The position numbers and the translations under genes are program-made. The notes beneath the pieces are model-generated. The model saw nothing but the letters and a program-made list of their open reading frames with translations, was not told the DNA's origin and ran no database searches. From contig CAVYGM010000001.1 of the NCBI GenBank assembly GCA_963768025.1, positions 150,276 to 214,275 on the forward strand: a stretch of DNA of 64,000 bases, written 5' to 3'. Positions 28,287-37,862 of this stretch are shown in pieces. The DNA comes from CAVYGM01 sp963768025. GTDB taxonomy: Bacteria; Bacteroidota; Bacteroidia; Cytophagales; Spirosomataceae. The stretch's first letter is position 1, and each line of letters starts with the position of its first letter.

Positions 28287-30016
28287 AAACGTGGCAACAT
28301 CGTCGGTTCATCTTTTTGCTGTTCGTGTTGGGTAGTACACTGCTAGCGTGGGGGCAGACCCCAGCCAAGCTACCCGGTACGGCTTCGGGACGAGTACCTG
28401 TACAACCCGGCAAAATGATAGCCCGAGATTCTTTGGGAACCGTTCAGTCACAGCGTCTAATTCCACGCAAAGCCGCTCCCTCCCATAGCATCGAAAGTCA
28501 ATCCATTCACCGGATACAGATGCCCAAACGGACACCGCCCACCCTACCGATTCTGGTGTTTTTCAGTGCCGCCCTGGGGGCTATGTTATTCATGAGTTTG
28601 TTTACCATAGCTCAGTTTCTATTGAATCGAAATGCATCTTATGGGTGGTATGCGGTTTATCTGGGCATTACATCGATCTGGCTATGGCAATCGACCCGCG
28701 TTTGGTTCGACGTGGCTTCGTTCCCCAGCGATATGACGGTTTACTTTGCCTATATGCTGCTGCTGGGTTATGGCATGATGATACCGTATATTCATTTTGT
28801 AAGCTACCTGCTCGAAGTGCCTCAGCAGCCCCGGTTGACCCGCTGGACCCGTAATTTTATTCGATTCGTTGGCGTAACCGTACTTATACTATTGGCCGAA
28901 TTATTTTTCTGGAATTCGGTGTATGTGTATATACTGGTCAATTTTCTTAACTACGGGGGATTGATATTCATCATGGTTGCGATGTTGCGTAAAAGCCATC
29001 CCCTCAAATGGTATGCGCTGGCCGGTTCGCTATTTTTGGTGTGCGGAGCGATTACGGCCACTGTTATGAATTATATTAATTATGAAACAACGAATCAGTT
29101 GTTTCGAATGCCTTTGTTCTACCTGGTGGCCAGCCAGTTACTCGAAATTTTATGCTTTTCTCTGGCCCTGGGCCGACGTAGCCAGCTGAACAAAATCGAA
29201 AAAATTCAGGCCCAGACTCAGTTGATTCAGCAATTGGAGGAAAATGAACGGCTGCAACAAACCTACACTGTAGAATTAAAACACCAGTTGACCCATCGGG
29301 AAACGGACGTACTAATCAAAGCCCACGAGCTTGAAGAACAGCGCATCAGTCAGCTTCGCTCCGATTTTGAGCGTCGGGTTGCCGAAGCCGAAATGACGGG
29401 GTTACGCTCGCAGATGAACCCGCATTTTATTTTTAACTGCCTCAACTCTATCAAACTATACGCCATCGAAAACGATTCGGAAAAAGCCTCTGACTACCTC
29501 ACCCGGTTCTCCCGGCTGATCAGGCTAGTACTGGAAAACTCCCGCTCCGAGCGTGTAACGCTGCAAAACGAGCTGGATATGCTCCAACTATATGCCGACA
29601 TGGAAATTATGCGCTTCAAGCAAAAACTAACTTTTCACGTAGCTGTCGAACCCGGTATCGATGCCCGCTACATAGAGATACCGCCCCTGCTATTGCAGCC
29701 CTACGTCGAGAACGCCATCTGGCACGGGCTTATGCATAAGCCCGAAGGCGGCACCGTCCATATCCGGGCTACCCAACCGCAGGATAACCTAATCCAACTG
29801 ACCATCAGCGACGACGGCGTTGGACGGGCGCGGGCGGCTGAGCTAAAAAGCAAGTCGGCCAGCCACCATAAGTCTTTCGGCCTGAAGATGACTTCGGAAC
29901 GCATTGCCCTGATCAACCAATTCTATCAGACTCATACCCAGATTATGATTGAAGACCTGGTGGCAGCCGACGGTCAGCCTGCCGGAACGGAGGTCACGTT
30001 GCAGATACCAATATGA
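28283..30016 (+). CDS. Second LytS-type sensor histidine kinase, no DISM sensor domain
   Basis: The 577-residue paralogue of the preceding gene shares the whole membrane and kinase part: phosphoacceptor NPHFIFNCLNSIKLY at about His381, N-box VENAIWHGL and DDGVGRARAAEL. Its N-terminal region is only about 80 residues of low-complexity sequence (PGTASGRVPVQPG) in place of the sensor domain, so it may sense through the membrane helices or act as a dimer partner of the first kinase. Start ATG 28283 overlaps the first kinase stop by 4 bp, and the end overlaps the regulator by 4 bp. Intact. Confidence 0.92.
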   Translation: MKTWQHRRFIFLLFVLGSTLLAWGQTPAKLPGTASGRVPVQPGKMIARDSLGTVQSQRLIPRKAAPSHSIESQSIHRIQMPKRTPPTLPILVFFSAALGAMLFMSLFTIAQFLLNRNASYGWYAVYLGITSIWLWQSTRVWFDVASFPSDMTVYFAYMLLLGYGMMIPYIHFVSYLLEVPQQPRLTRWTRNFIRFVGVTVLILLAELFFWNSVYVYILVNFLNYGGLIFIMVAMLRKSHPLKWYALAGSLFLVCGAITATVMNYINYETTNQLFRMPLFYLVASQLLEILCFSLALGRRSQLNKIEKIQAQTQLIQQLEENERLQQTYTVELKHQLTHRETDVLIKAHELEEQRISQLRSDFERRVAEAEMTGLRSQMNPHFIFNCLNSIKLYAIENDSEKASDYLTRFSRLIRLVLENSRSERVTLQNELDMLQLYADMEIMRFKQKLTFHVAVEPGIDARYIEIPPLLLQPYVENAIWHGLMHKPEGGTVHIRATQPQDNLIQLTISDDGVGRARAAELKSKSASHHKSFGLKMTSERIALINQFYQTHTQIMIEDLVAADGQPAGTEVTLQIPI

Positions 30017-30777
30017 AAGCACTCATCATTGACGACGAACCTGATAACGTGCAGTTACTGTCGCTGCAATTGGCCCGGCACTGTCCGCAGGTGGAGGTGA
30101 TCGGGCAGTTCACCGACAGCCCGTCGGCGTTGATCGCCTTACGGACGCTGCGACCTGCGCTGGTGTTTCTCGACATCGAGATGCCGATGCTGAATGGCTT
30201 TCAACTGCTCGAACAACTCGGTGAGGTAGCCTTTCAGGTCGTGTTCGTAACCGCTTATAACCAGTACGCGGTGCGGGCGTTCCGGTTTTCGGCCCTCGAT
30301 TACCTGCTCAAACCGGTGGATACCGTCGACCTGATAGCGGCCGTAAAGCGAGCCGAAACTACCACCCAGATTCAATCCCAGCAACTCGACATTCTGAGTC
30401 ACTACTACGGCCCTGGCCAAGCGGACACCCCTGCAACGCGGGTAGCCCTGGCCAGCCGGATAGCCTTACCCCACGCCAGTGGTATGGTGTTCGTGGAAAC
30501 TAATAAGATTGTGTATTGCGAAGCCGACAGCAATTACACGCGTTTTCATCTATCGGGTGGTGAGGTGTATATGGTGGCCAAAACCCTCGGCGATGTACAG
30601 GAGGTACTCGAAGCGGGCGATTTCGTGCGGGTTCACCGGCAGTATATCGTCAACCTGGCCCACATTCAGAAACTCGTCAGAGGAGAAGGTACCTATCTAC
30701 TGATGACCGACGGCACATCTATTCCCTTGTCCCGCCAGCAGAAGGATCGGCTTATGGAGCGGTTTGGGTGGTTGTAA
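30013..30777 (+). CDS. LytTR-family response regulator
   Basis: The 254-residue regulator has a receiver domain with DDE near the N-terminus, phosphoacceptor Asp54 in LVFLDIEMP, and Thr and Lys in VTAYNQYAVRAF and DYLLKPV. A LytTR DNA-binding domain follows from about residue 150 (YCEADSNYTRFHLSGG, FVRVHRQYIVNL). LytTR proteins bind pairs of short direct repeats. The gene is translationally coupled to both kinases (ATGA), making a three-gene unit. Three copies of a repeat-bearing element lie within 8 kb upstream. Confidence 0.95.
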   Translation: MKALIIDDEPDNVQLLSLQLARHCPQVEVIGQFTDSPSALIALRTLRPALVFLDIEMPMLNGFQLLEQLGEVAFQVVFVTAYNQYAVRAFRFSALDYLLKPVDTVDLIAAVKRAETTTQIQSQQLDILSHYYGPGQADTPATRVALASRIALPHASGMVFVETNKIVYCEADSNYTRFHLSGGEVYMVAKTLGDVQEVLEAGDFVRVHRQYIVNLAHIQKLVRGEGTYLLMTDGTSIPLSRQQKDRLMERFGWL

Positions 30778-30878
30778 GCAAAAAATAATTTTGTTCACAA
30801 CGAGATGAGTGAAAAAAAATATCACAGCCCTTACATGAACCATAGAGATCGGGGTTAGTAAGGACTGTTCCCTATCCT

Positions 30879-31702
30879 TTACAAATTCATAATGATCTCG
30901 GGCCGCTGCTCGTACTCTTTCAGGATGATGTTTGGCGTTACGTTAGCAAATTGCTTGAAGTCCTTTGCTAGATGGTTGTAATCGGTATAGCCAAACTGGA
31001 CGGCCACGGTGAGCCAGTCGACCATTGGGTGTTTTTCTTTGTAATCAAACGCCTGGTAAAATCGGCTGATACGGCTGTAAGTTTGGGGCCGATGCCGATT
31101 CGCTCATTAAACAGTCGCTCAAATTGCCGGGCACTTAGATTAGCCTGGTCAGCTAACCAATCTAACGAAAAGGGTAGTGGATTATGCAGCAACAACGTCC
31201 CAATTCGGTCGATGGGGTGCGGGTCGATCTTAATGAATTTGAGTTTTTGCAACAAATAAGTCTCTGCGCGCACAATCATCTCGTCATACTTTCTTGCATT
31301 GGCAATTTGGTCGTTTACCGACTGCAATTCAGGATTGAGAATGGATTCGGCATCGCAAAACGCCGAGGTGAGTTCGTTGCTCGATATACCCAGCAGGCGA
31401 TGCATGGCTCCCGGCTGAAAAACAACCATAAGCATCAGAAACTCCGGTGCCGTGAAGGTGTGGAAGTTCCGCCTTGACACATGCTGCCCAAATAAAGCAT
31501 TAGTGGCCACGCGCGAGATGGTGCCAGTATGTGGGTCGTGCGATTGTATGTATCCCCGCGCAAAAAATACGAGTGCCTGTTCAATTCTTGCGGGATAGGG
31601 CTTGATACGGATTCCCTCCGGTATGTGGTCAAAATGAACCAGCAGGTAGTTCTGCACAAAAGGCTGCAAGGCCGGACAGGGAAGTATTTCCTGGTAAATC
31701 AT
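30879..31702 (-). CDS. AraC-family regulator (one frameshift in the HTH domain)
   Basis: The N-terminal 150 residues form the sensor domain of Bacteroidota AraC regulators (MIYQEILPCPALQPFVQNYL, FLMLMVVFQPGAMHRLLGI). The HTH_18 domain begins FSLDWLADQANLSARQFERLF and, after a shift near 31070, continues in the next frame through VAVQFGYTDYNHLAKDFKQF to stop 30879-30881. The total is about 274 residues. ATG 31702 overlaps the hydrolase stop by 4 bp, so regulator and hydrolase are co-translated. It probably controls its own operon; the ligand is unknown. Confidence 0.85.
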
Positions 31703-32502
31703 AGCTCAGCTAGAATGTCTGCCAATTTTTCCGGCATCGAGAAAAAGGGGGAGTGACTACTCGCTAAGGTATACATTTTCTGGATGGATACGTTCTGGAC
31801 TAAACTACGTTTATCCAGGTCTTTAGACTCTGTACAGAGAATGTACACTTTGGGAATAGCCCCGTAACGAGCAGCCGTTACGATCACGGGTGTACCCAGG
31901 CACGCCATCGACTGCGGCCCCACATGCGCTTTGGCAAAAGCTATGTCTTCCGGTGAGCAGTCGTGATAGAAAAGTTGGCCGACCCTATCAGGCTTAATCA
32001 CCGACGTCTTTTTGTCGTCCGACAGCATCATACTTTCTCCTACCGATGGTCCAGACTGTGGTTTACCAGCGGCTTTGTTCTGTTCCTCAGCTTTCCCGGC
32101 CAGGGCAAATACGGACTCACCGTTCTGCGGCATAAAGGCATCTAAAAACACCAACTTAGCCACTTTCTCTTTGCCCAAAATCTCGGAGGCCTGAGCAATC
32201 GCAACGCCCGCCATCGAATGTCCGACAAGAATAACCATACCCTTTTGGCTATTGGCCACACCCACTATTTTTTGTACATAATCATCGAGCGTAACGGACG
32301 CCATTGGCGTTTTGTCTTCGCCATGACCGGGTAAATCAATGGCTAGTACCCGATTGCCTTTTGCTTCTAGCAGAGGCACTACTTTTTTCCAGCACCAGGC
32401 CCCGTGCCACGCTCCGTGAACGAGGATGTACGTTTTGGGCTGAGCTTGGAAACGAGTCTGAAGCAGAACTGTGGAGAGCAACAGTAAAAATGTAGTTTTC
32501 AT
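31699..32502 (-). CDS. Secreted alpha/beta hydrolase
   Basis: The 267-residue protein has a signal peptide (MKTTFLLLLSTVLLQTRFQA). The fold shows the oxyanion turn ILVHGAWHGAWCW, the nucleophile elbow GHSMAG, Asp in VFLDAFMP and His in SSHSPFFS. It resembles salicylate-binding/methyl-esterase type AB_hydrolase_6 proteins. The function is hydrolysis of a small ester or similar substrate, not defined. It is coupled to the AraC regulator by ATGA. Part of this gene is also found at 16360-16415. Confidence 0.9.
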   Translation of the reverse strand: MKTTFLLLLSTVLLQTRFQAQPKTYILVHGAWHGAWCWKKVVPLLEAKGNRVLAIDLPGHGEDKTPMASVTLDDYVQKIVGVANSQKGMVILVGHSMAGVAIAQASEILGKEKVAKLVFLDAFMPQNGESVFALAGKAEEQNKAAGKPQSGPSVGESMMLSDDKKTSVIKPDRVGQLFYHDCSPEDIAFAKAHVGPQSMACLGTPVIVTAARYGAIPKVYILCTESKDLDKRSLVQNVSIQKMYTLASSHSPFFSMPEKLADILAEL

Positions 32503-32593
32503 GTTTGTAGCGGTTTAATGTCCGCCACAAACATATTGAACGACAGGTAAATGTGACAAGTAGAAAACCGACAACTTTTAATCAAAAAAACAT

Positions 32594-32997
32594 TCACCAA
32601 AAGGCTTTCCACTGATGGACATTGATCCCGAAAAGCAAGAACAGGTAGATCGCCAGGTAGGCGGGCAGTGCCACTGCATAAGGCCGGTAAATTTTGCTGT
32701 TAAAACGCTCATAAATTAGTAAGCCAACCATAATAATCAGTGCCAGAATCGGCCCCGGCAATCCCAGACGGCCCAATGCCGGATTGATGAAGGGTAATAC
32801 GGACAGGGCCATGTAACGAGCATGGTAGCGCACGGTATGGCGGTGGTAAATGGCAAGACCGTAAGTCAACGAAAAAAATGCGACGTCAGCGAAGCCTATC
32901 AGGCGGATGTCTATCTGACCTGGCGGCACGGGTAAATTTCGGATGAAGCCCAGGCGTATCAGCCAGAAGATAGAGGATATAGGATAGCATGAGCAGA
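32594..32997 (-). pseudogene. Membrane-protein fragment, paralogue of 17700-18137
   Basis: The translation from about 32997 to the TGA at 32594 matches the 17.7 kb copy almost residue for residue (IRNLPVPPGQIDIRLIG, RYHARYMALSVLPFINPA). It lacks a start: its 5' side is fused directly to a truncated AraC gene near 32998. The final WW is changed to W-stop. It is a remnant of a duplicated gene. Confidence 0.7.
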
Positions 32998-33524
32998 GCT
33001 GAATTTTGCAGCAGAAATTGTTCTATTTTATCAACAGCATGACTACCCACTTTTACTTGCCAGATTTTAGACATCAGGTAGCATTCGACAATCTCCATCA
33101 TGCCGGTATAATTGGCTGTGTTGGCCAGGCGGTCATTGATGGCCCGAACTTCCTGGCCGATAACGGACTCCGCATCTACTTTCAAATCAGTGAATTCACA
33201 GAGAGGTACCCGCAGTAACCGGTATAATCCTCCCACGTGAAAAATAACCCGAATCATCAGGTACTCTTCGGGCGGCATCAAAAAATTAACGCGGGACACG
33301 GGCTGGCCAAAAATAGCAACCCCTGGTTCTTTCTTAGCGATTCCTGTGCGCGGGTCAACCGAGGTAACCAACCCCTTTGGGAAAAATTCCAGGCCATGTT
33401 CAGGCAATGGCGGGAACGGTTTTACAAGAGGCGGCTTGGCTGGGTCATACCTGAAATGCAGCAGCATATACTCCTTCACAAAGGCTTGCAGAGCCGGATG
33501 GGGTATAATGCGCAGGTAGATCAT
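32998..33524 (-). pseudogene. AraC-family regulator truncated before its HTH domain
   Basis: ATG 33524 starts a clear sensor domain (MIYLRIIPHPALQAFVKEYM, YLMIRVIFHVGGLYRLLRV, KVDAESVIGQEVRAINDRL), closely related to the gene at 30879. It reaches the DKIEQFLLQNSAL helix and then runs out of frame into the membrane-protein fragment. The DNA-binding helices are gone. No regulatory function is expected. Confidence 0.7.
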
Positions 33525-33575
33525 GCTGAAAGGTAGCCATTTACGTTTTCATCCTAGAAGAATTTTAGTATTCGG

Positions 33576-34424
33576 TCAGGTTTCGGCATTGCCGAAGGTG
33601 CGTTCAGGAGCGTGGCTTTCTTTCTGGCTAAACTCAGTGGGTGTGAGCCGCGTAAATTCTTTGTAATCACGCACCAGGTGCTGGTAATCATGGTAGCCGT
33701 AGTCAAGCGCAATGCTCAGCCAGTCTTTCTGGGGATGGGCGTTTTTGCGTTTTACGGTCTGGTCGAAGCGGGCGATACGGGCGTACATCTTGGGACTGAC
33801 GCCCATGCGCTGCACAAACTGATTATAAAACTGCTTGGTACTCAAACAGGCCTGATCGGCCAGCCCGTCTAAGGAAAATTTAGAGGGGTTGTTCAATAGA
33901 GACTGACTTACTCTATCGATGGGCTGTGAGCAATAGCGCGAATAAGCCGTGCTTCGTCGGCGGACTAGATGCAGCAGAAAATCCTCTACGATGTTAATCA
34001 TTTCCAGATGATTGTCAGTGCTGCTTAATCGCTCATTTACCAAGCTAACCTCTGGCGCAAATACAGCTTCGGCATCCACAAACGTATTGGCCAGTTCGTG
34101 CGCTGGGATGCCGGTTAGACGGAATAAGGCACCCGGTTGAAAAACAATCTGGAATAACATAAAATCGTGAGGACATAGTCGATTCGTTATCCATGTAGGC
34201 TGCCCAATCAGTAGGGACCGTGGTTTCCAGGTTTCGATGATTCCGTTAGTCTTTTCAACCACTATCGGGTTGCGCGGATGAAATGCCAGATAGTTTTCAG
34301 GACGGGGCCAGTACGGCTTGACAGGAGCGGCCACGGTACTGGCAAAAGAAAACCCAACAATCTGATATAATCTGACGTATTCCCGAAGCACCGGGCTGGG
34401 CGGTCTGTAGTCAAAGACGTTCAT
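33576..34424 (-). CDS. AraC-family transcriptional regulator
   Basis: The 282-residue regulator is complete. The N-domain shows PVLREYVRLYQIVGF and FMLFQIVFQPGALFRLTGI. The HTH_18 domain includes FSLDGLADQACLSTKQFYNQF and ALDYGYHDYQHLVRDYKEF. Its start overlaps the stop of the cupin gene by 4 bp (ATGA), so the pair forms an operon. It is the only intact one of four related AraC loci in the window. The ligand is unknown. Confidence 0.9.
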   Translation of the reverse strand: MNVFDYRPPSPVLREYVRLYQIVGFSFASTVAAPVKPYWPRPENYLAFHPRNPIVVEKTNGIIETWKPRSLLIGQPTWITNRLCPHDFMLFQIVFQPGALFRLTGIPAHELANTFVDAEAVFAPEVSLVNERLSSTDNHLEMINIVEDFLLHLVRRRSTAYSRYCSQPIDRVSQSLLNNPSKFSLDGLADQACLSTKQFYNQFVQRMGVSPKMYARIARFDQTVKRKNAHPQKDWLSIALDYGYHDYQHLVRDYKEFTRLTPTEFSQKESHAPERTFGNAET

Positions 34425-34978
34425 TTGGCGGTGGCTGTCAAGGGCGGACCAACTAGGTCCATACCGTGTTCCTGCATTGCTTTTTTTGCTTCATCAGGGG
34501 TAGGTGGCCGTTTGAACGCATTCATTTTTTTAAAAAATTCTTCCATCTTTCCAGCAGGTTGTAAAAGGTAGATCAATTTTCCATTATCTGAAAGCTGCAG
34601 CCAGGTATGGGGTACCTTTCGGGGAAGAAAAATAGTATCACCCGCTTTCAGCGTTTGTTTTTCGTCACCAACCTGAAACAGATACTCCCCCTCCACTACG
34701 TAGAACGTTTCGTCCTGGTCGAAATGAACGTGCAGTTCGGGGCCCATTTTGGCAACCCCCACATATTCAAACATGGAAAGTAAGCCACCCGTATCTTTGG
34801 CCGAAATTTTAACCAGATTGGGATTGACCCCACGATACAGGATAGGTTCATTGAATCGGTCTTTGCCCGTCTTCACTGTGAAACTTTTCCCTGTCGACTC
34901 AGTAGGGGTCGATGTAGCCGATGCACGTAGTACCGTGGTAGAAGCTAGGGTTGTAGTTAAGAATTTTCTGCGTTGCAT
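34421..34978 (-). CDS. Cupin-domain protein with export signal
   Basis: The 185-residue protein begins with a twin-Arg-like leader (MQRRKFLTTTLAST). The single cupin barrel has motif 1 HVHFDQDETFYVVEGEY and motif 2 DTIFLPRKVPHTW, with the His and Glu metal ligands present. A C-terminal helix (EEFFKKMNAFKRPP) follows. The reaction is not defined; relatives include dioxygenases and ligand-binding cupins. It is first in an operon with an AraC regulator. Confidence 0.88.
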   Translation of the reverse strand: MQRRKFLTTTLASTTVLRASATSTPTESTGKSFTVKTGKDRFNEPILYRGVNPNLVKISAKDTGGLLSMFEYVGVAKMGPELHVHFDQDETFYVVEGEYLFQVGDEKQTLKAGDTIFLPRKVPHTWLQLSDNGKLIYLLQPAGKMEEFFKKMNAFKRPPTPDEAKKAMQEHGMDLVGPPLTATAK

Positions 34979-35165
34979 ACCGAGTGAATAGTTAAGGTGT
35001 ATGCAAATGTCTATTGATTTTCAGTAGAGTTAGTGGTAAAAAATGGCAATTTTTATCGTTTATAGTTCTTTTCCTGATGTCTTAACCTTCGGCAATAGAG
35101 ACCCATATCAAACGATTTAACAGCAGGCCAGAAGGCAGTCAGGTGTAACCTTTTGATGGCAGCTT

Positions 35166-35742
35166 TCAAAGATCAACCTCCACCACCAGCCCCGGCAGTA
35201 CCTCTTCACCAGACAATTTCAAGGATTTTCCCCGTACGATTTCGGTCGTTCCGTCGGCCCGGTAGATGTGGGCGGCCTGTCCCTGCCGGTCGATGAGCCA
35301 GCCCAGTACGGCAGCCGTTGGCGCGGTACTCTTCCATTTTGGCTTTTAGATCTTTCATGCGGTCGGTTTCGGAACGGATTTCTACGGCGAAGTCGGGGTA
35401 GGTATGAGTGAAAACCTTGCGGTCATCTTCGGGGATGCTTTCCCAGCGTTCTTTGGCGATCCAGGATACATCCGGCGAGCGAACGGCCCCATTGGGCAGC
35501 GTGTAGCCCGCTGAGGAATCGAATGCATAGCCTAGTTTAGTTTGGTGATTCCATAGCCAAACCTGACCGTTGAACTCAAAATTGAAATTCCCGGTACTCA
35601 TTCCCGTAGGTGACATAATGATGATATTTCCGTACTGGTCGCGCTCCATGCGCAACTCCGAGTTGGCCTGGCATAGGTCGAAGAACATTTCTTCGGTCAT
35701 ACCCTCCACCGTTTTGAGCAAAAATCCGTTTTCAAGTACCAT
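35166..35742 (-). CDS. Uma2-family (DUF820) putative restriction-like nuclease (one frameshift)
   Basis: It has the PD-(D/E)XK fold of Uma2 proteins: SPTGMSTGNFNFEF, the RSPDVSWIAKERW strand with Asp, and PDFAVEIRSETD (catalytic E-x-(R/K)). A shift near 35310 in the C-terminus joins to LGWLIDRQGQAAHIYRADG and the end LVVEVDL with TGA 35166-35168, giving about 190 residues. The family is abundant in Cyanobacteria and Cytophagales; a biological role is not established. It stands alone. Confidence 0.85.
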
Positions 35743-35910
35743 GGCATGTAAATTTTTCTACCAAGTTAATCAACAGACGGGCTAATTTCACAACTGTAGG
35801 GTACCCTCCCATCGTTCGTAGGTTGCTACGGTATTCTTCTCAATTGCCTTACCTTTGACCAATGAAAAGACGCCTATCCTTTGGCTTAATCCAACCACTA
35901 GCTTTCTCCC

Positions 35911-37075
35911 ATGAAATTGACACAACTCCTGTTTTTCTGCTTCGCTTTGCTGACTTTGACCCCCATTCAGGCGCAAAAGTCCGAGAGTCCCGCCAAAGGT
36001 ACCTACACCAATCCCTTACCCGTGGAATTCGGTGACCCGTACATTTTGCACACCCAGGGTACCTACTACATGTACGGCACGGGCAGCGGGGCCGACAAGG
36101 GTTTCGTGACCTATTCGTCCAAAGACATGGTGAACTGGAAGCGGGAAGGACAGGTGTATTTTCACGATAACAAAAACGGCTGGAGCGATCCAAAAACGGC
36201 CTTTGGCGGTGCCTACTGGGCACCCGAGGTGTACGAAGTGAAGGGCAAGTACTACCTGTTTTACAGTGCCCAATGGAAAGTGAACCCGACGAAAGAAATG
36301 GAAAATTTCCGGATCGGGGTAGCCGTGGCCGACAAACCCACCGGCCCTTTCATTGACCTGACCGACAAGCCACTTTTTGACCCAGGGTACCCCATCATCG
36401 ACGCCAATGTATTTTTCGATACCGACGGCAAAGCCTACCTCTACTATTCGCGTTGCTGCTACAAACACGCGGTCGAAAGCGAAGTGGCCGATCTGGCGCG
36501 GGAAAAAGGGTGGTTCAAGGAAATTGAAGAAAGCTGGGTGTATGGCGTCGAACTCAAACCCGATTTCTCCGGCGTGATCGGCGAGCCGGTTTTGATCCTG
36601 CGCCCCCCCGTTTCGCTCAGCGACAAGCAGGCCGAGTGGGAAAGTCGGTCGGTGACGGCCCGCGAAGTGAACCGCCGCTGGACGGAGGGTTCGGTGACGT
36701 TCAAGAAAGACGGTACCTACTACATGATGTACTCGGCCAATCATTTCGGCGGGCGAGTACTATGCCGTGGGGTATGCTACGGCCAAATCGCCGCTGGGGC
36801 CCTACAAGAAAGCGGCCAACAATCCAATTTTACAGAAAAATACCGATCAGGGCGGCTCGGTGACGGGTACGGGCCACAACAGCATCGCCTACTCGCCGGA
36901 TGGCAAAGAGATGTTTTGCGTCTACCACGCCCGGACCGCCAAAACCGGCGACGAGCGGGTCGTGTGCATCGACCGGATGGAGGTAAAGAATGGGACTATC
37001 AAGATTCTGGGACCTACTACTACGCCTCAGAAGGTACCTTCGGGGGTGGCAGCGGTAGAGAAGAGTGGGCGATGA
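35911..37075 (+). CDS. Glycoside hydrolase family 43 (one frameshift)
   Basis: This exported beta-propeller glycosidase has a signal peptide (MKLTQLLFFCFALLTLTPIQA). Family 43 residues are visible: base Asp in EFGDPYIL, the pKa-modulating Asp in IDANVFFD and acid Glu in RRWTEGS. Other conserved parts are YWAPEVYEVKGKYYLFYS and YYMMYSANHF. A shift near 36755 leads to the last blade (YAVGYATAKSPLGPYKKA, GTGHNSIAYSPDG) and stop 37075. The joined length is about 388 residues. It should attack arabinan or xylan side chains. It is convergent with the XRE gene. Confidence 0.88.
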
Positions 37076-37089
37076 ATTGGAGGAGGTAT

Positions 37090-37290
37090 CTAATCCCCTT
37101 CCTCCAATTCAAAAACCTCATCGGTCGTTTTTGAAAACACGCGGGCGATCTTCATGCCCAGCGCCAGGGAGGGCGAATACTTTTCGGCTTCGATGGCGTT
37201 GATCGTCTGCCGCGATACCTGCACGCAGTCGGCCAGTTCGGCCTGCGTGATGTTGAGAATGGCGCGTTCGATGCGGATGCGGTTTTTCAT
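37090..37290 (-). CDS. Small XRE-type HTH regulator
   Basis: The 66-residue protein is a single Xre/Cro helix-turn-helix (ILNITQAELADCVQVSRQTI, NAIEAEKYSPSLALGMKIA) with an acidic end. Regulators of this size commonly sit with a DUF2178-like membrane protein and repress the shared promoter. Its ATG overlaps the end of the preceding membrane gene by 4 bp. Two tandem inverted repeats at 37866-37907 are the likely binding sites. Confidence 0.92.
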   Translation of the reverse strand: MKNRIRIERAILNITQAELADCVQVSRQTINAIEAEKYSPSLALGMKIARVFSKTTDEVFELEEGD

Positions 37291-37835
37291 AAGGCCAAAA
37301 GGGTACCTTCGTTTCGCCCGACTTCCCGCGCTTCTTTAACCAACAGCCAATGAAAACGCAGCACAAAAATGAACAGCGGCGTGAACATATTGTAGATCAT
37401 GATAGTGAGGAACGGCAAGCCATGGACAAAAATAATACAGAGAACCAGCACCAGCGTGTTGCCATACATAGCCCATTGCAAAGCACCCAGGCGCATTTGG
37501 GCCGTGCGTTCGTCTTCGTTTTTTACCCTGGCAAATCCGGTCAGGAAAAGACCCGCCATTAAAGTTAACGAGATAATTTCATCGATCAGGTTGAGCGTGA
37601 GCGTTCCGCTAGGTTTTTCACTGACTGTGGAAGAACCGCTGAAATTACTCCCTCCGTTCGAAACAGTGCCCGACAGCGAATACCCATCCTCGAAAGGCCA
37701 GGGAATCGTGACTTCGGCCTGGATGGGAAAATCTTCATCCGAAATCAAAGACCACATTCCTACGGGAATAAAAAGCGCCAGCAACACCCATCCAAGCGGC
37801 TTCCAGCGGTTGGGTACTAGATTTTTTGTTTTCAT
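37287..37835 (-). CDS. Integral membrane protein paired with an XRE regulator
   Basis: The 182-residue protein has hydrophobic segments at PLGWVLLALFIPVGMWSLI, IISLTLMAGLFLTGFA, TLVLVLCIIFVHGLPFL and MFTPLFIFVLRF. Between the first and second is an exposed Ser/Gly-rich loop (SNGGSNFSGSSTVSEK). The layout fits the membrane partner of small XRE regulators. The function is unknown. The start is ATG 37835, 28 bp downstream of the -7 promoter element. Confidence 0.72.
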   Translation of the reverse strand: MKTKNLVPNRWKPLGWVLLALFIPVGMWSLISDEDFPIQAEVTIPWPFEDGYSLSGTVSNGGSNFSGSSTVSEKPSGTLTLNLIDEIISLTLMAGLFLTGFARVKNEDERTAQMRLGALQWAMYGNTLVLVLCIIFVHGLPFLTIMIYNMFTPLFIFVLRFHWLLVKEAREVGRNEGTLLAL

Positions 37836-37862
37836 GGCTAATAGAGTTTATAATTTACCCTA

